In this document: positions 1-6,900 of the stretch, in pieces
Layout: every line of letters begins with the position of its first letter
How positions within the stretch are numbered: position 1 is the first letter of the stretch
Source: an archaeon
GTDB taxonomy: Archaea > Nanobdellota > Nanobdellia > Woesearchaeales > WJKL01
Direction: 5' to 3'
NCBI GenBank assembly: GCA_020056025.1
Contig: JAGVIO010000234.1
Span: 1-10,816, forward strand
Length of the DNA: 10,816 nt
Translations under genes and position numbers: made by a program
The notes under the pieces: generated by a model
What the model saw: only the letters and a program-made list of their open reading frames with translations
Told to the model about the DNA's origin: nothing
The model's database searches: none

Positions 1-30
1 CTTAGGTATTGCGGCAGTTAAAGGGCAGCC

Positions 31-51
31 ATAAAAAGAAAATAATTTTCT
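31..51 (-). terminator. AT-rich hairpin plus T-run after the 139-aa gene
   Basis: Positions 37-51 form a perfect palindrome around a single central base (AGAAAAT-A-ATTTTCT). On the minus strand it is followed directly by a T5 run (33-37), about 20-40 nt after the TGA stop of the 139-aa gene. Archaeal RNA polymerase terminates on oligo-T stretches, so this is a reasonable 3' end. The stem is all A-T apart from one G-C pair per arm, so the T-rich tracts are probably what matters. No gene is visible in 1-72. Confidence 0.4.
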
Positions 52-72
52 GAATTCAACCTAAAAACCTTT

Positions 73-492
73 TCACTTAAAGAACTTCTGCAGAACTTTC
101 TTTGCTTTCTTCAGAGCAGAAAGCTCTTTTTTGATTTCGCTCTTCTCTGCCTTGAATCTTCTTTTTCTCTTAAGCTCTCTTTTCAGCGCTTTCTCAGAGA
201 TAGCAGCCTGCTTTTCATACTCTTTTTTCTCATCAACATTCTGCTTCTGCTTTTCCTTTTTCTCTGCTTCTTTCATCTCTTTGATTTTCTGCTCAATCTT
301 CTCTTTGTACTTTTCTATCAGCTTCTTCTTTATTCCTTTTGTCTGAACATACCTGCACTTGTTCTTCACCTGGCAATGGAAGCAGTCATGCATGAAGGAA
401 TTGTACTCTTCTCCGAAGCATTTTGTGAGCAGAAGCGTCACATCCTTTGGCACAATGCCTTTCTGTACTGTTTTGTGTATGTATTTTGCCAT
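73..492 (-). CDS. Small Cys4-cluster protein with long basic coiled-coil tail (139 aa)
   Basis: I do not recognise a named family. The N-terminal third holds four cysteines, C25, C37, C40 and C46 (C-x11-C-x2-C-x5-C, with H35 beside them), a spacing that could bind one zinc ion. From about residue 53 to the end it is almost only Lys, Glu, Arg, Ala and Gln with Leu/Ile at intervals, which predicts a long, strongly basic helix or coiled coil. There is no signal peptide or TM segment, so it should be cytosolic. Nucleic-acid or ribosome binding is a fair guess from charge and the putative zinc site, but it is only a guess. The start at 492 is supported by a TATA box about 27 nt upstream, which predicts a leaderless mRNA. 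It lies 40 nt after the surface-protein operon and is probably a separate transcription unit, although read-through is possible because no clear terminator separates them. Confidence 0.8.
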   Translation of the reverse strand: MAKYIHKTVQKGIVPKDVTLLLTKCFGEEYNSFMHDCFHCQVKNKCRYVQTKGIKKKLIEKYKEKIEQKIKEMKEAEKKEKQKQNVDEKKEYEKQAAISEKALKRELKRKRRFKAEKSEIKKELSALKKAKKVLQKFFK

Positions 493-515
493 TGTAAATA
501 GTAAATCTAGCTATG

Positions 516-523
516 CATATAAA
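516..523 (-). promoter_or_regulatory. TATA box of the 139-aa gene, predicted leaderless
   Basis: On the minus strand the sequence is TTTATATG, a good archaeal TATA box, preceded by purine-rich ACAAAGG that may act as BRE. Its centre lies about 27 nt upstream of the ATG at 492. Archaeal transcription normally starts some 25-27 nt from the TATA centre, so the predicted start is at or next to the initiation codon. Confidence 0.6.
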
Positions 524-532
524 CCTTTGTGT

Positions 533-1450
533 TCATATGTCTATCAGTGCAGCAGGCTTGTCCTTGAACTGCTCAGGCACTGTTCCTATGCTCCATCCTC
601 CTCCTGTTGTCTCAACATAAAAATAATTCTTGCCATTGTGCTCAAAATATACTCCAGAGCAGTCATCGCATGCGACAGCTGTTGCCATATGGCCAGGCAA
701 TAGCACCAATACAGCATCAACTCCAAGCGCCTTGTACAGCGAAGCAAGCAGATACGAGGTGTCTTCGCAGTCGCCTTTGCCGTCAACAATAGTCTCTATT
801 GCAAATTTAGGGTATTCGTCAAGGCCTATGTAATCTATGTCATATTCATAAAGCATTGACTGCACAAAATCAACAACAGTGCAGTATAAGCATCCTCCTC
901 CAATAACCCCATCAATCTCTTCAATATCCTGCGCAATGCTCTTTATTGTCCAGTCATTGTATGTGACATACATAGGATCAGTAGGCGGCTTTCTTGGGAT
1001 GCCTTTGTACCAAAGATATGTGTCAAGAGGTATTCCGAATTGCGAGGTTATATTGTATCCGTTGTGGAACCATGTAACATCCAGCGTATGTGTTCCTCCT
1101 CCTCCTGAAGCATGCGCATCATAATTGTCAGGAACTCCGTCTAAATCCGAATCAGGAGTCAGATCGCTTGTCCCAAATGCCAGCTCCTGCTCATAAGTTA
1201 ACCCATCCTTGTCTTCATCTGCTTTTGAGATAGAATAATTCAGGCTCTGGATATATTCCTGCTTGATTCTTAGGTTTTCATCAAACTGCTTGTCAAGGTC
1301 AATCTGCATTATCTTCACAAATGCAACATATGCTTTTTCATACTTTAGCTCTTTGGAATGATCATAATTGGCATAGGCAATTATAGAAAAGACAGCCAAT
1401 GTAAGAGAAGCTGCGATTATCCAGAGAATTATCCTATTTCCAGTTTCCAT
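533..1450 (-). CDS. Membrane-anchored transglutaminase-like (papain-fold) protein with Ca-binding loops (305 aa)
   Basis: Residues 7-27 are one hydrophobic helix after a short N-terminus, so the body probably lies outside the membrane. Residues 78-89 (DEDKDGLTYEQE) and 100-108 (DSDLDGVPD) are thrombospondin-3/EF-hand-like Ca loops. A Gly-rich stretch (116-119) leads into a C-terminal transglutaminase-like domain. GDCED gives the putative nucleophile C228, PGHMATAV gives H254, and YVETT (E280) sits where the third catalytic acid is expected. Members of this superfamily act as proteases, crosslinking or deamidating enzymes, or have lost activity; the reaction here cannot be told. Two further Cys pairs (C187/C190, C261/C264) may be disulfides or metal sites. 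The start overlaps the end of the 202-aa gene by 22 nt and lacks a clear Shine-Dalgarno, which points to coupled translation. As the last gene of the operon, it plausibly processes or crosslinks the surface proteins encoded before it. Domain call is solid; substrate is unknown. Confidence 0.88.
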   Translation of the reverse strand: METGNRIILWIIAASLTLAVFSIIAYANYDHSKELKYEKAYVAFVKIMQIDLDKQFDENLRIKQEYIQSLNYSISKADEDKDGLTYEQELAFGTSDLTPDSDLDGVPDNYDAHASGGGGTHTLDVTWFHNGYNITSQFGIPLDTYLWYKGIPRKPPTDPMYVTYNDWTIKSIAQDIEEIDGVIGGGCLYCTVVDFVQSMLYEYDIDYIGLDEYPKFAIETIVDGKGDCEDTSYLLASLYKALGVDAVLVLLPGHMATAVACDDCSGVYFEHNGKNYFYVETTGGGWSIGTVPEQFKDKPAALIDI

Positions 1451-2037
1451 GGCACAACAAATCCGAAGAGCCAGTTGGCATTCTTTGTCCTCTGCTCTGT
1501 CTTTACTTTTGCGATTGTCCTTGTTTTGTTTACTTCATTGAACTTTGTGACATTCCTTGCTTTGACAACATCTCTGTAGTTCAGCACAGGCCTTGTCTTT
1601 GTGATTGTCTCATAGCTTACTTCTTTCCTGTATTTTGTCACTGATCTTATTTTCTGGCATGCGCATGTGACGCATTTCACACTGCCCTCCACATTCGCAT
1701 ATCCCTGGCAGAAGCAGTCAGCTGTCTTGTCGCAGTTCTCCTGATTAAGTTTCTCATAATAATACTGCTGCTCTGTATAAGGCACATCCCTTGACACAGG
1801 CACAGAATCTTCATAAGTCTCTTCAGCAGTGTAGGCTTCTTTTGTGTTATATCTTTCTTCAACCTCATAAGGCTCTATGTCAGAGTAGATCTCTGTGTCT
1901 TGATAGATTGTTTCAGCATCATAAGCAACGGTCTTTGTGGGCGAAAGAATGACAAGAATGCCAATGAAATAAGCAATGAGGATTATTTTATCTCTTTTTG
2001 TGATATCAATTATATTTTTATCTTCTTTTTTTGCCAT
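1429..2037 (-). CDS. Membrane-anchored protein with acidic and basic hexad-repeat arms around a six-Cys cluster (202 aa)
   Basis: No family recognised. A basic/acidic N-terminus (1-17) precedes one hydrophobic segment (about 18-31), a signal anchor or signal peptide. Residues 39-92 are nine hexads with Tyr at 39, 45, 51, 57, 63, 69, 75 and 87 (Val at 81) and Glu at hexad position 4 or 5; I count 16 acidic and 3 basic residues. A cluster of six Cys follows (C102, C108, C110, C122, C125, C127). Residues 131-184 are nine more hexads of the form R-x-V/I-x-K-Y/T with 15 basic and 5 acidic residues. The C-terminus (NWLFGFVVPWKLEIG) is hydrophobic and aromatic. Alternating hexads with V/I and Tyr suggest extended beta structure, and the opposite charges suggest that the arms pair. 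It starts 29 nt after the 618-aa gene and overlaps the transglutaminase-like gene, so it belongs to the operon. Confidence 0.87.
   Translation of the reverse strand: MAKKEDKNIIDITKRDKIILIAYFIGILVILSPTKTVAYDAETIYQDTEIYSDIEPYEVEERYNTKEAYTAEETYEDSVPVSRDVPYTEQQYYYEKLNQENCDKTADCFCQGYANVEGSVKCVTCACQKIRSVTKYRKEVSYETITKTRPVLNYRDVVKARNVTKFNEVNKTRTIAKVKTEQRTKNANWLFGFVVPWKLEIG
1486..1647 (-). repeat. Basic hexad-repeat arm (coding)
   Basis: Encodes nine consecutive six-residue units, residues 131-184 of the 202-aa protein: RSVTKY, RKEVSY, ETITKT, RPVLNY, RDVVKA, RNVTKF, NEVNKT, RTIAKV, KTEQRT. Position 1 is usually Arg, position 3 Val/Ile and position 5 Lys. The repeats are clear in protein but diverged in DNA, so this is an old, maintained pattern and not recent slippage. 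Confidence 0.85.
1762..1923 (-). repeat. Acidic tyrosine hexad-repeat arm (coding)
   Basis: Encodes residues 39-92 of the 202-aa protein as nine six-residue units: YDAETI, YQDTEI, YSDIEP, YEVEER, YNTKEA, YTAEET, YEDSVP, VSRDVP, YTEQQY. Tyr opens eight of the nine. The arm equals the basic arm in length (54 residues) and has opposite net charge. Confidence 0.85.
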
Positions 2038-2066
2038 TCTTAATCCTAGCCTTGTTAGCCCTAGCT

Positions 2067-3923
2067 TTATTTATTCCCGAATATCTTTTCAATCTTGTCA
2101 GCAGTCCAGCCTTCTTTCAGCAATGCTAATTTTATCTGTTCTTTGGTATAGCCCTGTTCCTGCATCTGGAGCATATAGCTCTTAAGGCTGTTGTACACAT
2201 CATCAGGAATAGTCTCTTTTTTCTTTTCAGCATCCAGTTTTTGTTTTGACTTGCTCATTTCATAAAATACAAATGCAGCAGACCCGCCTAATAATATTAT
2301 TAATCCGATTACTGCCATTATGATTGTGCTTAGCATGCTGGATGCAGCAGGCGCTTCAACAGCAGGCATTTTTTCCTCTTCAAAGCCATCAAATTTATTT
2401 GGTGCAATCTGATCAACAACAGGAGGCACATAACTGCAGGATTCTGTTTCAATTTTGTCTTCTTTTCCGCATACAAAGTCATTGCACAATCTTCTTCTTG
2501 TAAATGATGATTCGCAGTCACTCCATCTGCCGCAGCTGTATTGTGAAACACATACGCATGTTTTTTCAGTAGCCAGCTTTTCCTTTTCTGTTCCGCAGTT
2601 GTTCGAATCAGCACATATCCTTGTCTGCTTGCTGTTTTCGCACAATGACCATTCTTCGCATGTCCAGCTTTCAAGGCATTGGCAGCCTGCATCAGAGCAG
2701 GTTTCCTTTAAAGCATCGCAGCTGTCCACTAATCTATATTCAAGGCACGGATCAGGGTCAAAATTTCCGCACAAGCCGACTGATTTGCTGTCATTGAAGC
2801 ATTCTGTCCTGTTTTCTGTTTTGCATTCATCCTTGCAGGTTTTCACACAGTCTCCGTCTTTGCATTCATACCAGCTCTGGCAGAATGACATATTTCCCCA
2901 TTCAAAGCAGGCATCTGTATCAAAGTTTCCGCACATCTGAGTCATGTTTGCGCTGTAGCATCCTTTTTGTCCTGCAGCAGAGCATTCATCTGTGCAGTAT
3001 CTTAAGCATTCTCCGTTCCTGCACATCTTGTTTGCTCCGCAGTCAATCACAGTTGTCCACGAAAGATAATTATTCGAGTCAGCGCCGCAGATATTGTAAG
3101 CAGTGTAATTATAGCAGCCTTTTTCGCCAGCAGTGCTGCAGTCATATCCGCAGCCTGTGTCTGTGTCTTCAAGCAGAAGAGTCTGGTTTTGGCTGTTGAA
3201 CCTTATTTTATACAGTTTGTTGCTGTGGTTAAGGAAAGCGCTGCTTCCCTGTATATATTCTATGCTGTAGAACATTATCGCCTGGCCTGTTGTCCTGTCA
3301 ATCCCTCTTATCCTTATCTCTGAATTCGTTGCTGTGTCAAAATAAAATATTGCTTCGCAGTTTGTTCCGAAATTTGTTGCAAAATATCTGTCATTCTGGC
3401 TTGCATCTGCCTTAAGGGTCTGGCCTTCCCTGTGCATGCAGTCCTGCCTGCAGTTCATGAAATCCTCTGCTGATTCGCAGATATTATCTCCGCAGTAAAC
3501 AGGGCATTTCTGCGTAGTATTCTCAAGGTATAATAAATTTTCAGCTTTATTGAATCTCATCTGGTAATTGTTCAGAATACCAGGATAAAGCTGATATGTA
3601 AATTCTAGTCTGCAGCCATTTGGATTGCAATCATCAGTGGCAATGGCAGGTGAATTGCCAGCAGGAATCCCATTCTCTACCAGGTGCACCTCGGTTATAT
3701 TATTTTGCACATCAAACGCTTCAAACTTTATGGTGCGGCTGCATACAAGCCCATAATTCAATTTAAACTGTTCGCCAACAGCAACTCTTTCGCCTTCTTT
3801 GCAGATATTGTCGCTGCAGTTGTATACAGTATATCCTGTTATCGAAGGCTTTAAAGTCAGCAAAGCGCCGCTTAACAGAACCAGCGCTACAGATATCAAC
3901 ACAAGCAGTTTATCCTTGTTCAT
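2067..3923 (-). CDS. Cys-rich single-pass surface protein with thrombospondin-like modules and cytosolic tail (618 aa)
   Basis: Type I membrane protein. A hydrophobic signal (6-24) is followed by the ITGYTVY motif (28-34). Two related beta-rich segments (about 50-140 and 167-258) end alike (YQMRFNKAENLLYLENT and YKIRFNSQNQTLLLEDT), separated by a CGDNICESAEDFMNC motif (144-158). Three Cys repeats of about 50 residues follow (258-413; core CGNFDxDxCxEW in copies 2 and 3), then two thrombospondin-1-like modules (414-456 and 457-497; W-x-C-x-x-W-S-x-C and QTRxC). An acidic/Pro stalk (498-528) leads to a TM helix (about 530-554) and a cytosolic helical tail (577-615; LKSY, GYTKEQI, GW). The many Cys imply a disulfide-rich ectodomain. 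Its ATG overlaps the TGA of the giant gene (ATGA), so the two are translationally coupled. Modules and tail match the giant protein, which suggests a partner or co-receptor. No enzyme domain is seen; role inferred as adhesion or sensing. Confidence 0.92.
   Translation of the reverse strand: MNKDKLLVLISVALVLLSGALLTLKPSITGYTVYNCSDNICKEGERVAVGEQFKLNYGLVCSRTIKFEAFDVQNNITEVHLVENGIPAGNSPAIATDDCNPNGCRLEFTYQLYPGILNNYQMRFNKAENLLYLENTTQKCPVYCGDNICESAEDFMNCRQDCMHREGQTLKADASQNDRYFATNFGTNCEAIFYFDTATNSEIRIRGIDRTTGQAIMFYSIEYIQGSSAFLNHSNKLYKIRFNSQNQTLLLEDTDTGCGYDCSTAGEKGCYNYTAYNICGADSNNYLSWTTVIDCGANKMCRNGECLRYCTDECSAAGQKGCYSANMTQMCGNFDTDACFEWGNMSFCQSWYECKDGDCVKTCKDECKTENRTECFNDSKSVGLCGNFDPDPCLEYRLVDSCDALKETCSDAGCQCLESWTCEEWSLCENSKQTRICADSNNCGTEKEKLATEKTCVCVSQYSCGRWSDCESSFTRRRLCNDFVCGKEDKIETESCSYVPPVVDQIAPNKFDGFEEEKMPAVEAPAASSMLSTIIMAVIGLIILLGGSAAFVFYEMSKSKQKLDAEKKKETIPDDVYNSLKSYMLQMQEQGYTKEQIKLALLKEGWTADKIEKIFGNK
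2079..2195 (-). repeat. Cytosolic GY/GW tail of the 618-aa protein (homologous to 3956-4072)
   Basis: Residues 577-615 align without gaps to residues 2093-2131 of the giant protein: LKxY, six residues, GY, a four-residue gap, I-x3-L-x3-GW, then F near the end. It is about 39 residues long and predicted to be two or three short helices, somewhat UBA-like. I know similar tails from DPANN and CPR membrane proteins; their ligand is unknown to me. Confidence 0.75.
2433..2684 (-). repeat. Two thrombospondin-1-like Cys modules in the 618-aa protein
   Basis: Residues 414-497. Module 1 carries SWTCEEWSLCENSKQTRIC and DSNNCG; module 2 carries YSCGRWSDCESSFTRRRLC. The W-x-C-x-x-W-S-x-C plus Arg/Cys layout is that of thrombospondin-1-like repeats in archaeal surface proteins. 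The same tandem pair occurs in the giant protein at 4346-4609, in the same place just outside the membrane. Confidence 0.7.
2685..3152 (-). repeat. Three tandem 50-residue Cys repeats in the 618-aa protein
   Basis: Residues 258-413. Each unit has a C-x(2-3)-C opening (or a close variant), then C-Y/F about ten residues on, a CG-N/A-F/D core, and a closing C-x-x-G-x-C. Copies 2 and 3 share CGNFDxDxCxEW or its close variant CGNFDPDPCLEY. The fixed Cys spacing indicates disulfide-stabilised small modules that act as a stalk or binding array. Confidence 0.7.
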
Positions 3924-6900
3924 TTTGCAGTTGGTAATTTTTCATCCTTTAGCCTTTTGAAAGCATAATCAACCATTCTTTTCGGCCAGCCGCTCTTCAT
4001 CAGCTTTTCAGTTATTGCCTCTCTGGAATACCCTTTTTCAAACGCCATCCTGATATAATCCTTGAGCTGCGTTATTGTATTTTCCTGTAAGGTTGCAGTT
4101 TTTCTTATCTGGTGCAGATTATAGTATTTTACGATTTCAAATGACGTTACTCCTAACCCGACAAGCAGCACAATCCCAAGCATTATATATATCCAGGTAT
4201 AGTCCTTGGCTGGCATTGGCGCTGGTTGCTCAATCCTTGGGCAAGGTGCGCATGGCCCTCCGCAATCAACACCAGCTTCACCCTGGTTCCAGATGTTGTC
4301 ATAGCAGCTTGGCGCTGGCTGCGCTTTCTGCTGCGCCACAGGCTGTGCACAATCCACTTCTGTCTCTGGCTTTCTTGCAATTGTTCCGCAGCCATTAAGG
4401 TCAATGCAGTTTCTTGTTTGTTTTCCTGAAGCAGGGCATTCTGCAGGCTGCCAGTCATTACATCTCCATACCTCAAAGCACCCGCAGCTCTGGCTTTCAT
4501 CAGGCTTTGCAGTTGTTGCAGTAGAGCATGAATTTGCATCAGTGCATTTCCTTGTCTGCATGTAATTTGTGCAAGTGCTCCACGCTGTGCATTGCCATGC
4601 TGATGAACATGCTCTTCCTCCGCCACCTCCACCGCCGCCTCCGCCTCCAGCAGCAGGAGCAGATACAGTTATAATAACAGTGTCTGTATCATTATAATCA
4701 TACCTGTCTTTTGCAGTTAGCGTTGCAGTGAATGTTCCGATGCCATAGGTATTGTTTGTTGAATTGACTGTTGCATCTGCCTGTATTCCATTGCTGTTGT
4801 CAAAGTCCCATGAATAGTTCAGCATGTCATTCAGCAGCCCGGGAATATTAGGGTCAGAGCTTGACAATGCGTCAAAGCTTACTGTCAATGAGCTTGTCCC
4901 TGCTGTAGAGCTTGTATTTATGACTGCATTCGGCGCATAATTGATTATGCTTGTAAGGTTTGCTGCGCCTGACACTGCTGTATTGTATACAGTGCCGTTT
5001 GACATAAGGATAGTGCCTGTATAAATCGTGCAGTTAGTTATGTTTGCATTTCTCACTACTGTCTTTTCCAATTTGCACAATGTTATGTCTGATACATTTG
5101 AGTTGTTGACATCTGCATTCTCGATTATTGCGTTTGTTAATCTTGAATATGTGGTATTTGAATTGCTGATGCCTGAATTGATTATCGTCGAGCCTGTTGT
5201 ATTGCTGTTGTTTATGTTTGACGGGTCTATGAATGTGTCTGTGCAGCTGGTGCCTTGCAGTACTGAATTATATATGTCGCAGTTATGTATCGGTGAGTTG
5301 ATTATCCTTGAATTGAACAAATAGGAATCTATAACATCGATAACAGGCCCTGTTACATTCGATATGTTGATTACAGAGCCAAATATGCCATTCACATTGC
5401 CATAGCTTCCCTGGTAGAATGTGTTGTTCACATATGCGCTGATAAATGTGCTGTTTGATTCAGGAACAACCCCTATAGTGAATGAATTGCTTGAGCAATT
5501 GTTAACAGCCATCGAGTTGTCGCATACAGTTATCAGTACAGAAATGTTCTGCACAGCAGGAGGAGTCCAGACAATCTGCCCTGTTGTCTTATTGATCTCA
5601 AATGCAGTGACATTGTCATAATATGACAAAATATCCCCTGTGTCAGTATCAGAGGCAGCAACAGAATACATAAATGTATTATTCACTGTGATCTGCTGGT
5701 TAGTCAGGCTAAACACAGGCGCATCATTCACAGGAGTTATGTTTAATGTTATGTTGTTAGATGTTATGTTGGCGCTATTTGCAGTCCAGCCTGTGAATAT
5801 GATATATCTTATTCCATTGAAATTAGATGCAGGTGTAAGATTGGCTTGTTTGGTTGCATTGCTGATTACAGCTGTTATGTTGTCAGGCTTTGTGCTTGTA
5901 TAGTTTATTTCATCTCCGTCTGGGTCAGAGAAATAATTCGATAAGTTTATTGTCAAGGTAGTGTCTTCGCTCCAGTTGAAATTAGGGATTGACGTAACAG
6001 CCACAGGATCATCCAAATTGATTACAGTCAAGTTTGTGAAGTTCCACAATGCTGAATTTATGTTCTGCGCAGACAGGTTAATGCCTTCTTTGCCAAACCA
6101 GTTTGCTTTTGGCGTCAATGCCATCCTTCCAGTCAGATAGTTCATGCTTACTGTTATGTTTGGGTTGTTGTTTCCATGCTCAAGCCTGTAGAAATATACA
6201 GTGTTATTGTCAGGGTCGTAGAAGTAATCAGACAAGTTGACATACAGCACAGTATCCTCTTGCCATGTCAGGTTAAACCTTCTGCCTGTCCATGTCATGT
6301 TGTCAGGCACAGAATTCACATAAACCGTGAACCTGTTGCTGTAAGTATAGTTTCCGTCTGAATCAGTGACCTTGATTACAAAATCATTGCTGCCATGCCA
6401 GTTAGCTGCAGGCGACAGGTTTAGATAATTGTTTGCGATTATTGCATTTATATCCGGATGCAATGGGCTTGCATTTATTTCATAATCCAACCCTGCTGAG
6501 CTGTCTTCGACATCTGCGAAATAATCAGGCAGGTGCAATGAATAGTTTGCGTCTTCATTGATCACTATGCTGTCTATTGTTTTGTTTTGTTGCGGTGCAT
6601 AATTGACACGCAGCACATCCAACAACAGCACATCGCTCGTAGCTTCATATTCACCGTCAGACGCCTTGAAATAGACAAACCTCTGGCCATACCAGTTAAT
6701 GTCAGGCACAAGCTTTGCAGCCTCTGTTGTTTGGTTGATTAATATGGCAATCTTGTCCTGGTCAATGCCCATGAAGCTGTAGTTGTACATCAGCTGGTCA
6801 TAATTAGGGTCGTCGAAATAATAGTTCAGGTCGATTGTCGCATTCTGGTTTTCATACCACTGTTCTGGCGAATATGCAATAGGGGCATTTACATATTGTG

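Noticed and set aside
48..58. A third TTCTGA operator near the left edge
   Set aside because: Only one half-site matches; the local palindrome is TGAATTCA without the N3 spacer, so it is probably chance.
359..703. Plus-strand open frames opposite the minus-strand genes (for example 359-703, 2455-2940, 5028-5324, 9827-10213)
   Set aside because: They lie antisense to strongly supported genes, have odd Cys/Ser/Leu-rich composition, and show no domain or promoter support.
2038..2066. A separate promoter between the 618-aa and 202-aa genes
   Set aside because: The 29-nt gap has no room for a TATA box at the right distance; the GCTAGG-like repeats there are short and probably incidental.
3920..4200. 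Archaeosortase (PGF/PEF-CTERM) anchor on the giant protein
   Set aside because: The TM helix is followed by about 70 residues of soluble tail and lacks the short C-terminal tripartite signal.
4616..4648. Gly11 run as an assembly or slippage artefact
   Set aside because: The codons are mixed (GGA, GGC, GGT) and the frame continues correctly into conserved Cys modules.
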